64,000 nt of DNA from Alteripontixanthobacter maritimus (GCF_003340475.1 NZ_QBKA01000002.1:257501-321500); one strand, 5' to 3'; shown: positions 18,842-27,863, counted from the first letter of the stretch. The notes: generated by a model from the sequence alone, not told the origin. Translations and numbers: made by a program.

Positions 18842-19575
18842 GCCCGCTGCACGAGACAGCCACGGACGAAGCTGTGTCCAACGCCATTTCCACGCGCGGA
18901 GTGACGCGCGATTTCGAGGCCGGGCAGCAAACCATCACGGTGCTGCACGGCATCGACCTCGATGTGCGCGCGGGCGAGCTGACGTTCCTGGTGGGCGAAT
19001 CCGGATCGGGCAAGACGACCCTCATTTCGATCATGTGCGGCATTCTCTATCCGACGCAGGGCGAAGTGGAGGTGTTCGGCACGGACATCTACGGCCTGTC
19101 GGATACCGAGCTGGTCAATTTCCGGCTGCAAAATATCGGTTTCATATTCCAGCAGTACAATCTGATCCCCAGCATCGATGCGGCCAGCAACGCCGCCGTG
19201 CCGCTGATTGCGCAAGGAATGGACCGGCACGAGGCGCGGCGGCGCGCGACCGAGATGCTGGAAAAACTCAATATCGCGGATCAGGCGAGCAAACTGCCAA
19301 GCCAGCTATCCGGCGGCCAGCAACAGCGCGTGGCCATCGCCCGTGCACTCGTTCACGAACCCCGGCTGGTGGTTTGCGACGAGCCGACTGCAGCGCTCGA
19401 CGCACGATCTGGCCGCCGGGTGATGGACCTGCTGCGCGAAGTGGCGGTGGCGGAAGATCGCAGCGTCATCATCGTTACTCACGACAATCGCATTTTCGAC
19501 CTCGCCGACCGCATCCTGGTGCTGGAAGACGGCAATATCATACATGACGGCACCGAAATGCCGGACGGACACTGA
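18838..19575 (+). CDS. ABC exporter ATP-binding protein, DevA/LolD-MacB type
   Basis: The GTG at 18838 overlaps the permease stop by four bases and gives 245 residues. All nucleotide-binding motifs are present: Walker A GESGSGKTT, a Q-loop region FIFQQYNLIP, signature LSGGQQQRVAIARAL, Walker B LVVCDEPTAALD and the switch His in IIVTHD. It powers the permease encoded upstream; the closest functional group is MacB/LolD/DevA-like transporters, which drive a periplasmic pump by mechanotransmission. Confidence 0.92.
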   Translation: MSPLHETATDEAVSNAISTRGVTRDFEAGQQTITVLHGIDLDVRAGELTFLVGESGSGKTTLISIMCGILYPTQGEVEVFGTDIYGLSDTELVNFRLQNIGFIFQQYNLIPSIDAASNAAVPLIAQGMDRHEARRRATEMLEKLNIADQASKLPSQLSGGQQQRVAIARALVHEPRLVVCDEPTAALDARSGRRVMDLLREVAVAEDRSVIIVTHDNRIFDLADRILVLEDGNIIHDGTEMPDGH

Positions 19576-19586
19576 AGGACCGAATT

Positions 19587-20687
19587 ATGGGACTGCTGCC
19601 CGACAATGTCAGCTTTTCGAGGCAAGTGCTGCCGATCATCGCGGTTCTCGCGCTGGTGCTGGCGGTGTTCTACATCATGGCGGGCCAGCCCGACCGTGAG
19701 TTGGCCGATCCGCGCGAACAGCCACCCAAGGCGACCGGCGAACTGGCGGAAGCGGCACGGGTCGCGGGCAGTGGTGTGGTGGAACCATCGAGCGAGCTGA
19801 TCGATATCGGCACCGCGCTATCCGGCCTCGTCACCGATTTACGTGTCGAGCCGGGCGACTATGTCGAGAAGGGCCAGCCGCTGTTCACGGTGGATGACCG
19901 TGCAGCCCGCTCACGCCTGACCGAAACGCAAGCCGCCGGGGGCGAGGCACGCGCCGCCATTGCAGAAGCACGCGCCGCTATCGCCGAAGCGCGCACGGCG
20001 GAACAGACAGCCAGCCGCCAGCTTGCGCTCTATCGCGGCATTTCCGATCCCGCCGCCGTCAGCCGGGCCGAAGTCATTCGCGCGGAAGGCGACGCCGCCA
20101 GCGCACGCCAGCGCCGCCAGCTTGCCGAAGCGCGGCTGAATGCGGCACAGGCCCGGCTGCGCAGCACGCAGGCCGCATCGGGCAGCGCGCAGACCGAGCT
20201 TGGCCGGCTGGTCGTGCGTGCCCCGATCGCAGGTGAAATTCTTAGCGTCGATATCCGCCCGGGCGAGTTCGTCAGCGCCGGGCAGCCCGGTGGCGGCGGT
20301 GCGGCCAGTTACATCCAGATGGGGCAGACGCGCCCACTGCATATCCGGGTGGATATCGACGAGGACGAGGCGGGCAAGATCGCGCTGGGTGAGCCTGCGA
20401 CCGTGTCCCCGCGCGGGGCGGCCGACCGGCAGGTGAAGGCGAGCTTCGTGCGCGCCGAACCGCAAGTCGTGCCCAAACGCTCGCTCACCAACACCGCGGC
20501 GGAACGCGTCGATGTACGGGTGCTGCAGGTAATTTATGCGCTGCCCGCGCCGACCGCCCGGACCCGGGGCCTGTTCCGCGTAGGCCAACAGGTCGATGCA
20601 TTCATCCCGGCCAACGCCCGCGCCCGAGAGGCCGCGCGCAAACAGGCGGCCGAAGCTGCGGCCGCCGCCGCTGCCGAGGACGAATGA
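19587..20687 (+). CDS. periplasmic adaptor (membrane fusion protein), DevB/HlyD type
   Basis: A 366-residue protein with one N-terminal membrane anchor (IIAVLALVLAVFYIMAG). The lipoyl-like half is visible as GTALSGLVTDLRVEPGDYVEKGQPLFTVDD, here seen in two parts around LRVEPGDYVEKGQPLFTVDD. A long Ala-rich coiled-coil hairpin follows (about residues 105-200), then the second half (LVVRAPIAGEILSVDIRPGE) and a beta-barrel. The C-terminus is an Ala-rich charged tail. It bridges the inner-membrane ABC unit and the outer-membrane factor encoded next; its stop overlaps that gene by four bases. Confidence 0.9.
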   Translation: MGLLPDNVSFSRQVLPIIAVLALVLAVFYIMAGQPDRELADPREQPPKATGELAEAARVAGSGVVEPSSELIDIGTALSGLVTDLRVEPGDYVEKGQPLFTVDDRAARSRLTETQAAGGEARAAIAEARAAIAEARTAEQTASRQLALYRGISDPAAVSRAEVIRAEGDAASARQRRQLAEARLNAAQARLRSTQAASGSAQTELGRLVVRAPIAGEILSVDIRPGEFVSAGQPGGGGAASYIQMGQTRPLHIRVDIDEDEAGKIALGEPATVSPRGAADRQVKASFVRAEPQVVPKRSLTNTAAERVDVRVLQVIYALPAPTARTRGLFRVGQQVDAFIPANARAREAARKQAAEAAAAAAAEDE

Positions 20688-22138
20688 TGCGACATCGCCT
20701 GCTTCTGCCGTTCGGATCGGCCCTGGCACTGTCCGCCTGTGTTGCGGGTCCGCCACCTGAAATCTCGACGCCCATACCGCAATTGCCGCAAAATTTCGCC
20801 TATGCGCCCGATGCCGTGACCGGCGCGAGCGTGGGCGCGTTGTTGCCAGAGGGCGACCCCGCGTTCGAGACACTCGCCGCCGCTGCTCTGGAAGGCTCGC
20901 CCACCCTGGCGGAGGCGCTTGCCCGGGTCGACGCGGCGCAGGCCCGCGCCGCGCGCGCCGGGGCGCAACGACTACCCACGATTGGCGCTGGCGGAAATGT
21001 CACGGCGACGCGCACCAATCCGGCCCAGTTCGGCGGCGCGTTGCCGCCCGGCATCGATATCGACACCGAACAGGTCAGCTACGGCGCGAACCTCAACGCC
21101 AGCTGGAACCCCGACATCTTCGGCCGTCTGCGCTTGCGGGACCGTGCCGCAACGCTGCGCGTCGACGCGGCGGGATCGCAGGCCGCTGCGATACGGCTAG
21201 CATTGGTCGCGGAAATTGCTGCCAGTGTAATCGATTGGCGCACGCTGGACGAGCGCGCCGCAGCGCTACAACAGGATCTCGATGCAGCGAGCGAGCTCGT
21301 GCGGTTGGCCGGGGTGCGCGAAGAAGCAGGTATCGCTCCGGGTTTTGACCGGGTTCGCGCGCAAAGTGCGGCAGCGGCATCGCGGCGGCGTTTGGAAAGC
21401 TTGCGCTCCGAACGCGCGCGGCTGGTCGGTAGGCTGGTTACGCTGACGGCGACCCCTGCACAAAACGTGACGGCGGCGTTGGCTCAGGGCGCCGGGTACG
21501 AACAAACCGGCGCGCTTCCCCCTGCGCCCGCAGCCGCGCCTGCCGTCCTCTTGTCGAACCGTCCCGACGTGCTCGCCGCTGCGGCCAATCTGGCGGCCAA
21601 CGATGCGGAGCTGTATGCCGCCGCCGCCAGTCGCTTCCCCGATTTCAGCCTGTCCGGCACGCTAGGCCTGTTGGCCTTCAGCCCCGCCGACCTGTTCGAC
21701 ACGGATTCCATCGTCGGTTCACTGGTCGCTGCCGTCGCTGCGCCCCTGGTGGATTTCGGGCGGGTGGAAGCGGAGATCGACCTTGCCGCCGCTGACAAGC
21801 GCGCGGCGTTCCAGGCCTATCGCGGGGCGGTCTATACCGGGCTGGGCGAGGCGGAAGCAGGTTACGGCGTAATCGCCGCCGCCGACCGCGAACTGGCCGC
21901 CGCCAATGCCGAACGCGATACGGCGGAGCGCGCGGCACGGCTGGCGGATACACGGTTTCGCGCCGGTCTGAGCAATTTCCTCGAAGTCTTGGAAGCCCGC
22001 CGCGCCGCCGATGCCTCCGGCGAACGCGCTGCCGCAGCTCTGGGTCAGGCCCGCCGCGCGCGTGTGGTGCTATGGCAGGTGCTGGGCGGCGGCGGAGCCT
22101 ATGGTGACGGGGCTGACATGCAGGACGAAATGGACTGA
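20684..22138 (+). CDS. TolC-like outer-membrane efflux lipoprotein, NodT family
   Basis: A 484-residue outer-membrane factor with lipobox LSA-C at Cys18. Two repeated helical halves typical of the family are visible, with ATRTNPAQFGG and SASWNPDIFGRLRLRDRA-type motifs (here NASWNPDIFGRLRLRDRAA) and a second NRPDVLAAAANLAANDAELY repeat. It would complete a tripartite exporter with the adaptor and the ABC unit. The substrate is unknown; TetR control suggests a small toxic or signalling compound, or a lipid. Confidence 0.9.
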   Translation: MMRHRLLLPFGSALALSACVAGPPPEISTPIPQLPQNFAYAPDAVTGASVGALLPEGDPAFETLAAAALEGSPTLAEALARVDAAQARAARAGAQRLPTIGAGGNVTATRTNPAQFGGALPPGIDIDTEQVSYGANLNASWNPDIFGRLRLRDRAATLRVDAAGSQAAAIRLALVAEIAASVIDWRTLDERAAALQQDLDAASELVRLAGVREEAGIAPGFDRVRAQSAAAASRRRLESLRSERARLVGRLVTLTATPAQNVTAALAQGAGYEQTGALPPAPAAAPAVLLSNRPDVLAAAANLAANDAELYAAAASRFPDFSLSGTLGLLAFSPADLFDTDSIVGSLVAAVAAPLVDFGRVEAEIDLAAADKRAAFQAYRGAVYTGLGEAEAGYGVIAAADRELAAANAERDTAERAARLADTRFRAGLSNFLEVLEARRAADASGERAAAALGQARRARVVLWQVLGGGGAYGDGADMQDEMD

Positions 22139-22184
22139 CCGGCAGCCGAACCAGACCCGGTTCGTCCCGCATGTCGGGCGAAGT

Positions 22185-22910
22185 TTATTCGGCCGTTTCC
22201 ACCATCACGAATTCGCTGTCCGCTTCCGCGCGAATTTCCAGCCGACCGCCGCGTATGGCCAAACCGTCCCGAGCATCGACCGTTACTCCGTTCACTACCA
22301 ACTTACCGCGCGCGGCCACCAGATAGGCGAGGCGATTTCCGGCGATGTCGTGCGTAATCGTGGCTCCCGGTACCATCGTAGCGCCGTAAACTCGGCCATC
22401 GGCCCGGATCGGCAGAGCATCACCGTCACCATCGTATCCGCTGGCGAGCACCTGCATCTGGCCGGTGCGGTCGGCCTTGGGGAAAGGACGCGCGCCCCAG
22501 CTTGGTTTGCCGCCGCGTTCCCTCGGCATGATCCAGATCTGGAATAGGCTGGTTTCGTCCGGCTCCAGATTATATTCGGCGTGCTGGATGCCGCTACCCG
22601 CGCTCATGACCTGAACGTCGCCTGCCTCGGTACGGCCTTCATTGCCCAGGCTGTCCTTATGCGTAATCGCGCCTTTCCTGACATAGGTGATAATTTCCAT
22701 GTCGGCATGGCTGTGCGGCGGGAAGCCGGATTTCGCGGCGATATGATCGTCGTTCCAGACGCGCAGTGGGCCCCAGCCCATGCGGGCGGGGTCATGATAA
22801 CTGGCGAAGCTGAAGTGATGGCGCGCGTCGAGCCAGCCATGGTTCGCAGCGCCGAGCGTGTCGAAGGCGCGCAATTCTACCTGGGCGAGTGTAGCGGTGT
22901 CGGTGGTCAT
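22185..22910 (-). CDS. pirin-family protein
   Basis: A 241-residue double-cupin protein. The ATG at 22910 is preferred because GGGAGAA lies six bases upstream; a GTG 15 bases earlier overlaps that site. The metal-binding motif is visible as GFPPHSHADMEIITYV (two His and a Glu), followed by GSGIQHAEYN with the third His, then LFQIWIMP. Bacterial pirins act as redox-sensing regulators or quercetin dioxygenases. It is convergent with the exporter operon and has no obvious link to the flagellar genes behind it. Confidence 0.88.
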   Translation of the reverse strand: MTTDTATLAQVELRAFDTLGAANHGWLDARHHFSFASYHDPARMGWGPLRVWNDDHIAAKSGFPPHSHADMEIITYVRKGAITHKDSLGNEGRTEAGDVQVMSAGSGIQHAEYNLEPDETSLFQIWIMPRERGGKPSWGARPFPKADRTGQMQVLASGYDGDGDALPIRADGRVYGATMVPGATITHDIAGNRLAYLVAARGKLVVNGVTVDARDGLAIRGGRLEIRAEADSEFVMVETAE

Positions 22911-22955
22911 ATCGGGTTCTCCCACTGGGGTTGCCCGTCTTATATAGGAACCCTG

Positions 22956-23372
22956 TCAAGGGGCGGAAGATCGCGGGATCGCGTCCCGCAGATCGCACAG
23001 GTCCTGCCGCACGCGGGCGAGCGGTTCGGCGCGGTATTGCAGCGTTGCGGCAGTCACCGCATCGCTTGCCGCCGCGTAGATCTCAAGAAGTGCCGGACCG
23101 ATCGGCTTTGCCGCGTCCACCCCGGCGCGCAGGGCGGATAGCGCCAGCAAAACACGGCACAGGGCAGCGGACCGGATGCTGCGCTGGGACCCGGCAATGG
23201 GACTGGCTGCCCGGTCGAGGGCGGCGATGGCCTCGCCAAGGCAAAGATGCACCAGCGCCGGACCGGAGGAACCCAGCACCAGCGCGTCCAGTTCCACCCG
23301 GCGGTAAGCGGCGGCGGCCCCATTTCGTGCGCCGTTGTGCGACCCGTTTTGAAGTTGTGTCATCAGGGTCAT
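22956..23372 (-). CDS. fliS: flagellar secretion chaperone FliS-like
   Basis: A 138-residue small helical protein that starts one base after the fliD stop. The segment AAYRRVELDALVLGSSGPAL followed by VHLCLGEAIAALDRA matches the FliS core (AYxxxx, long helices, an L-G-EAI pattern). FliS holds flagellin in the cytoplasm until export. The C-terminal half (LSALRAGVDAAKPIGPALLEIY) keeps the expected spacing. Similarity by eye is moderate, so the assignment leans on the fliD neighbour. An ATG at 23363 is an alternative start. Confidence 0.7.
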   Translation of the reverse strand: MTLMTQLQNGSHNGARNGAAAAYRRVELDALVLGSSGPALVHLCLGEAIAALDRAASPIAGSQRSIRSAALCRVLLALSALRAGVDAAKPIGPALLEIYAAASDAVTAATLQYRAEPLARVRQDLCDLRDAIPRSSAP

Positions 23373-23373
23373 A

Positions 23374-24831
23374 TCACTTGTCCGCGTTCCAGACCGCGAT
23401 CTGGCTTTGCAGGAAGCTCAGCGTGGATTGCGATGCGTTTACGTTGCGGTCGGCGGCGGCGAAGGTCTTGGTCAGGCGTTCGCGCAAGCTTTCCTGCTGT
23501 TCGGCGATACGTGCAAGCTTGTCCTCAATCCGTTCCGACTGCGCATTGTAACGTGCTTCGGATCCGGCGAGGGAGCCGGGATCCTTGCGGCTTGCGGTGT
23601 TGCGGGCCAGCTTGTCGAACGTGGCATAGACCCCGTGAATGCCGGTGGTGAACATGGCGGCTGCCCCTTCCGGATCGGTGGCGAGCGTGGCGTTCAACCG
23701 GTTGCTGTCGAGCGAGAACGTACCGTCGCGGCCCAGCACAAGCCCCAGATCGCCCAGCGTATTGGGCGCGCCCGCCACGGCGTTCGGCATTACGACCGCG
23801 GTGGTCATGCTGGCAAAGGCCCGCTTCAGTGCCCGCGCGCCGGGATCGCTGCCCAGTTCCCCGCCAAGCGGTGCGGCGGCTTCGCGCAAGGTGCCGGTAA
23901 TGTCGTTCAGCGCGGCGACGAAATCGCTCATCAGGCCGGCGATGTTTGCGGTGCGATCGCTGAAGCCAATCGTGGTCGGTGCGCCGATATTGGTTTGTTT
24001 TAACGTCAGCGACAGCCCGCCGGGCAAACCGGATACGGTGTTGGAGCCGGATGTCATTTCCACCCCATCCAGCAGAAATGCGGCATCGCCAGCCGTCTGT
24101 TTAAGCTGCCCGGTGTCCGACGATGGCTGCCAGTTGAGATAATCCAGCTCGCCAGCACGTGCGGCAGTACCGGGCAGGCGGGTCACGCCGCTCGGAGTGG
24201 TCTCGATTGTAAAACCGCCGGTCGCACCCTCATCGCCTTTCATGACCAGCTGCGCGCCGTTTGCGTTAGTGGCCACATAGGCGCGCACCGGACCGCCCGC
24301 CTGGTTGATCTTTGCCGCCAGCGTTTCCAGCGTATCGTCCGCCGTCACTGCTATCGACAGGGTGTTCTGGGAGGTGTCGGCGGTGAAATTCGCGCCCGCA
24401 ACCGTACCGAAATTGATATCCAGCGTGCCTGCCCCGACAGTGGCCGCGCCGCTCGCATAGGTCTTGCTGGCCAACGTCTGCGATGCGGCGAGGCTGGTCA
24501 CTTCCAGCGAATAGGTGCCTGAAGGTGCGCTGCCCGATCCCACCGACACATTGGCTACGGCGCTGTTGCCGATGGTGGCGGCAGGGGCCAGGTCGCCGCT
24601 GCGAACCCGGTCGCCAAGCGCGGTTGCCAGCTGGGTAAGCTGCCCGCGCAGCGCCGCGGCGGAGGAGATGCGCGTGTCCAGCGTCTCGCTCTGCTGCTCC
24701 AGCCGCGCCTTTTGTGCCATGAAGCGCGCTTCGGACAGGTCGCTTGCCAGCTGGACCATATCCACCCCGCTGCCTACCCCCAAAGTAGAGATGATGCGCG
24801 AGCCGGTGTTCTGTGTAGCAGTGGTTTCCAT
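23374..24831 (-). CDS. fliD: flagellar filament cap protein FliD (HAP2)
   Basis: The product is 485 residues. The FliD start motif STLGVGSGVDMVQLASDLSE lies at about residues 15-34 and the C-terminal D0 region has the expected long helices (ARYNAQSERIEDKLARIAEQ, QSTLSFLQSQIAVW). Secreted FliD caps the filament and folds incoming flagellin. A sigma-28-like promoter ends only seven bases before the ATG (see that entry), so an mRNA from it would have almost no leader. The gene lies behind flhB at the end of the long operon and is followed by fliS. Confidence 0.92.
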   Translation of the reverse strand: METTATQNTGSRIISTLGVGSGVDMVQLASDLSEARFMAQKARLEQQSETLDTRISSAAALRGQLTQLATALGDRVRSGDLAPAATIGNSAVANVSVGSGSAPSGTYSLEVTSLAASQTLASKTYASGAATVGAGTLDINFGTVAGANFTADTSQNTLSIAVTADDTLETLAAKINQAGGPVRAYVATNANGAQLVMKGDEGATGGFTIETTPSGVTRLPGTAARAGELDYLNWQPSSDTGQLKQTAGDAAFLLDGVEMTSGSNTVSGLPGGLSLTLKQTNIGAPTTIGFSDRTANIAGLMSDFVAALNDITGTLREAAAPLGGELGSDPGARALKRAFASMTTAVVMPNAVAGAPNTLGDLGLVLGRDGTFSLDSNRLNATLATDPEGAAAMFTTGIHGVYATFDKLARNTASRKDPGSLAGSEARYNAQSERIEDKLARIAEQQESLRERLTKTFAAADRNVNASQSTLSFLQSQIAVWNADK

Positions 24832-24838
24832 GCCCCCG

Positions 24839-24865
24839 AGAACGGCCGGGCGGGCCGCATGTTAA
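24839..24865 (-). promoter_or_regulatory. sigma-28-like promoter of fliD: TTAACATG-N11-GCCGTTCT
   Basis: Read on the minus strand, the -35 TTAACATG and -10 GCCGTTCT are separated by 11 bases, the spacing of classical FliA promoters (TAAAGTTT-N11-GCCGATAA). The -10 octamer is identical to the one before flgM and nearly identical to the one before the second stator pair. It allows late fliD-fliS expression independent of the long operon. Confidence 0.7.
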
Positions 24866-24874
24866 GGGCGTGCG

Positions 24875-26005
24875 CTATGCCGCCTTCAGTTTGCCGGTGG
24901 CATCGAATTGCAGCTCGACCGGTACGCTGACCAGGGGGCGGGCAATCGGGGTGCCGCGCTTCAGGGAAAACACAAAGGCAAGGATGCTGGCGATGGCGGC
25001 ATAGAGTTCGGCGCGGATCACCTGATTTTCGCGGGTGGTGAAATACACCGAACGTGCAAGCGCCGGATATTCCAGCACCGGGATATCCAGCTCGCCCGCC
25101 AGTTCGCGCATCGCCAACGCCTTTTCATCGCGGCCCTTGGCCAGCACCACGGGCGCGGATGCAAGCTCCGGATCGTAAGTCATCGCGACCGAGAAATGGC
25201 TGGGATTGGTGAGGATGAACTGCGCCTCGCCCACCGCCTTCGCCACGCCGCCGCGCGCCATCTTGCGCTGCCGCTGGCGGATCATCATGCGTTTTTCCGG
25301 CGAACCTTCCGCCTGTTTGTCCTCGTCGCGCAGATCCTGCTGCGTCATCTTGAGCCGGCCCAGACGGCGCAGCAACTGGATCGGGAAATCGATCAGCGCG
25401 ATCAGCGCAAGACCCACAGACAACAGCATCAGCAGCTGCGCCATCGCATCCCACGCGGCGCCAAGCTGCGCCACCAGATCGCCATCGCCAAGGCGCAGCA
25501 GCGGCATGACATTGTGATACGCCCACCACGCGGTCAGCCCGCTCAGCAGCACCAGCTTGAGGATGCTCTTGCCCAGTTCCACCAGACCCTGCGTACCGAA
25601 CATCCGCTTGAAGCCATTGGCCGGATTGAGGCGCGATCCCTTGGGCGCGAGATTGCCCATCAGAAAACGCCCTTCGCCGAAGCCCAGTTGCGATGCGACG
25701 GTCGCGATCATGACCACGCCGCCCAGCGTCAGGATCGGCGGCAGGATCGAACCGAGCAGGCCGGTCATCAGCTGTTCGGGTGCGAAATAGACGATGCTGT
25801 CTCGCTCGAATTCGAACGCCGCGCGCGCCGCGCTGCCGACATTTCCGAACAGCCATGGTCCCGCCAGCATCAGCCAGACGCCCCCGACTGCCATCGATAC
25901 CGCGGTGGCCAGCTCCTTGGAGCGCAGCACATCGCCCTTCTTTGCTGCATCCGCCTTGCGCTTGGGTGTCGGATCGAATGATTTTTCGCCGGCCTGATCG
26001 CTCAT
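24875..26005 (-). CDS. flhB: flagellar export switch protein FlhB
   Basis: The ATG at 26005 overlaps the fliR stop by four bases and gives 376 residues (MSDQAGEKSFDPTPKRKADA). Four membrane helices occupy residues about 35-210. The cytoplasmic domain carries the self-cleavage site, here Asn267-Pro268-Ser269-His270 within FILTNPSHFSVAM; almost all FlhB/YscU proteins have NPTH. FlhB switches export specificity from hook to filament proteins together with FliK. The sequence downstream of the site (DPELASAPVVLAKG, NQVIRAELYAAIASILAFVF) is normal, so the variant is likely functional. Confidence 0.95.
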   Translation of the reverse strand: MSDQAGEKSFDPTPKRKADAAKKGDVLRSKELATAVSMAVGGVWLMLAGPWLFGNVGSAARAAFEFERDSIVYFAPEQLMTGLLGSILPPILTLGGVVMIATVASQLGFGEGRFLMGNLAPKGSRLNPANGFKRMFGTQGLVELGKSILKLVLLSGLTAWWAYHNVMPLLRLGDGDLVAQLGAAWDAMAQLLMLLSVGLALIALIDFPIQLLRRLGRLKMTQQDLRDEDKQAEGSPEKRMMIRQRQRKMARGGVAKAVGEAQFILTNPSHFSVAMTYDPELASAPVVLAKGRDEKALAMRELAGELDIPVLEYPALARSVYFTTRENQVIRAELYAAIASILAFVFSLKRGTPIARPLVSVPVELQFDATGKLKAA

Positions 26006-26784
26006 ATCCGGGCGACCTCCGCCACCTGTTCGATGCCTGCGCGCGACAGTTCGACGAAGCGGTCGGTCATCAGCGGAAAGGAGATGATGAGCGCTACGAG
26101 CCCTGCCAGGATACCGGCGGGCAGGCCGAGCGCAAACAGGTTGAGCGACGGGGCCGAGCGGCTGACGACGCCGGTCGCCAATTGCACCAGCAGCAGCACC
26201 AGCGTGACGGGCAGCGCGATGGCAAGGCCGGTGGCGAACATGCGCGCGGCAAAGGCGGCAATCTGCGCGCCGTCTTCGGGCCGAAACGCGCCCGCACCCG
26301 GTGGCAGGCTGCGGTAGCTTTCGATGACGAGGTCGAGCCACAGCAGATGTCCGCCCACGGCAAGGAATACCAACGTCAGGACGATGCCGAAATATTGCCC
26401 CAAAGCGCCCGATTGCGATCCTGAGTTAGGGTCGATTGCGGTGGCAATGGCCATGCCCATGGTGCCCGAAATCAGTTCCGCCCCGATTACCGGCGCGGCG
26501 AATGTCAGTTGCAGGACGAAGCCCATCGCCAGTCCGATCAGCACCTCGCCCGCGATCGTTACCGCTCCCGGAAGCGAGAACAGATCCTGCGGCACGGTGA
26601 CGGGAACCCAGGCGAGAATGAACACGCCCAGCGCACCCGCCAGCACGATGCGGACCTGCACCGGCACGCCTGCTGCGCCGAAGATCGGTGCCGCCAGCAT
26701 GGCCGCGCCGCAGCGGATCATCACGAACAGTAGCATCCACAGCTGGTCCTCGATCCCGCCAAAGCCGAAATCCGGCAAAATCAT
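26002..26784 (-). CDS. fliR: flagellar export-gate protein FliR
   Basis: A 260-residue protein with about six membrane helices. Family motifs are visible: RCGAAMLAAPIFGAAGVPVQ near the N-terminus, the GEVLIGLAMGFVLQL segment and FAPVIGAELIS-type turn (here FAAPVIGAELISGTMGMAIA). FliR forms the export gate with FliP and FliQ. Its ATG lies seven bases after the fliQ stop and its stop overlaps flhB. Confidence 0.93.
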   Translation of the reverse strand: MILPDFGFGGIEDQLWMLLFVMIRCGAAMLAAPIFGAAGVPVQVRIVLAGALGVFILAWVPVTVPQDLFSLPGAVTIAGEVLIGLAMGFVLQLTFAAPVIGAELISGTMGMAIATAIDPNSGSQSGALGQYFGIVLTLVFLAVGGHLLWLDLVIESYRSLPPGAGAFRPEDGAQIAAFAARMFATGLAIALPVTLVLLLVQLATGVVSRSAPSLNLFALGLPAGILAGLVALIISFPLMTDRFVELSRAGIEQVAEVARI

Positions 26785-26791
26785 GGCTGCG

Positions 26792-27070
26792 TCATCCGGA
26801 AATATCCGCGATAGCCGCGAAGATATCGGCGAAGAAATCGCCCGTTATGGTCATCATCGATGCGCCGAACAGGACCAGCACCAGCGCGATCATCCCCAGT
26901 TTGGGTACGAAGGTCAGCGTCTGTTCGTTTACCGAAGTTGCCGCCTGAATCACCCCGACCAGCAGCCCGACGGCAAGCGCCGAAAGCAGGATCGGCGCAG
27001 CGATCAGTGCCGTAACCCACAGCATCCGGTCGGCCAGTGCCAGCAGCGAAGCGGAATCGTCCATCATCAT
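26792..27070 (-). CDS. fliQ: flagellar export-gate protein FliQ
   Basis: A 92-residue protein with two membrane helices (about 17-40 and 52-75). The ALAVGLLVGVIQAATSVNEQ and TLTFVPKLG motifs are the family signature. Three ATG codons in a row mark the start. It sits between fliP and fliR as usual. Confidence 0.93.
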   Translation of the reverse strand: MMMDDSASLLALADRMLWVTALIAAPILLSALAVGLLVGVIQAATSVNEQTLTFVPKLGMIALVLVLFGASMMTITGDFFADIFAAIADISG

Positions 27071-27083
27071 GCGAAGCTCCCCA

Positions 27084-27863
27084 TCACGCGAAACTCATGG
27101 CGAGGCTGCCCATCAGCATGGCCCAGCCATCGACAAGCACGAACAAAAGCAGTTTGAATGGCAGCGACACGATCGTCGGGCTGAGCATCATCATGCCGAG
27201 GCTCATCAGCACGCTGGCCACCACCAGATCGATGACGAGGAACGGGAGGAACAACATGAAGCCGATCTGAAATGCCGTCTTTAACTCGCTGGTGACGAAT
27301 GCGGGCAGCAGGATGGAGAACGGCACGGATTGCGGATTTTCGAACCTGCCGGCATCGGCGATATCGGCGAACATCACGAGGTCGTTCTGGCGGGTCTGCT
27401 TAACCATGAAGCCATGGAACGCGTCCCCCGCCGCCTCGATCGCCTGCTCCGCCTGCATCGTGCCTGCAGCATAGGGTTCGATCGCGGTGCGGTTCACCGT
27501 GTCGAGCGTGGGCGCCATGATGAACAGGCTGAGGAACAGCGACAGGCCAATGAGGACCTGGTTCGGCGGCGACTGTTGCAGGCCTAGCGCCTGGCGCAGG
27601 ATCGACAATACGATGAGGATGCGGGTGAAACTGGTCATCATCAGCAGCAGTGCAGGCAGGATCGTGAGCAGCCCCATGAGGAGCAGGATCTGCAACGATA
27701 GCGACAAGGGCGCCTCGCCCCCTTCCGAAGCGCCGTCGAGCGCCCGTTCGAGCGCGCCGCCGATACTTGCCCCGGCGCCGGAACCCGCTGCGTCCTGAGC
27801 CAGCGCCAATTCGGGTTGGAAGGCCGCTGCGACCGCAACCGCAACAATGAAATACCGTTTCAC
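27084..27863 (-). CDS. fliP: flagellar export-gate protein FliP
   Basis: A 259-residue protein with a cleavable signal peptide (predicted cut after LALA). Signature motifs are present: MTSFTRILIVLSILRQALG, QSPPNQVLIGLSLFLSLFIM, and a C-terminal LPFLVIDLVVASVLMSLGMM followed by SPTIVSLPFKLLLFVLVDGW. FliP forms the core pentamer of the export gate. Its ATG overlaps the fliO stop by four bases. Confidence 0.95.
   Translation of the reverse strand: MKRYFIVAVAVAAAFQPELALAQDAAGSGAGASIGGALERALDGASEGGEAPLSLSLQILLLMGLLTILPALLLMMTSFTRILIVLSILRQALGLQQSPPNQVLIGLSLFLSLFIMAPTLDTVNRTAIEPYAAGTMQAEQAIEAAGDAFHGFMVKQTRQNDLVMFADIADAGRFENPQSVPFSILLPAFVTSELKTAFQIGFMLFLPFLVIDLVVASVLMSLGMMMLSPTIVSLPFKLLLFVLVDGWAMLMGSLAMSFA

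Noticed and set aside
22147-22164. Hairpin CGAACC-N6-GGTTCG between exporter and pirin genes
   Set aside because: Short stem without a T-tract; not enough to call a terminator.
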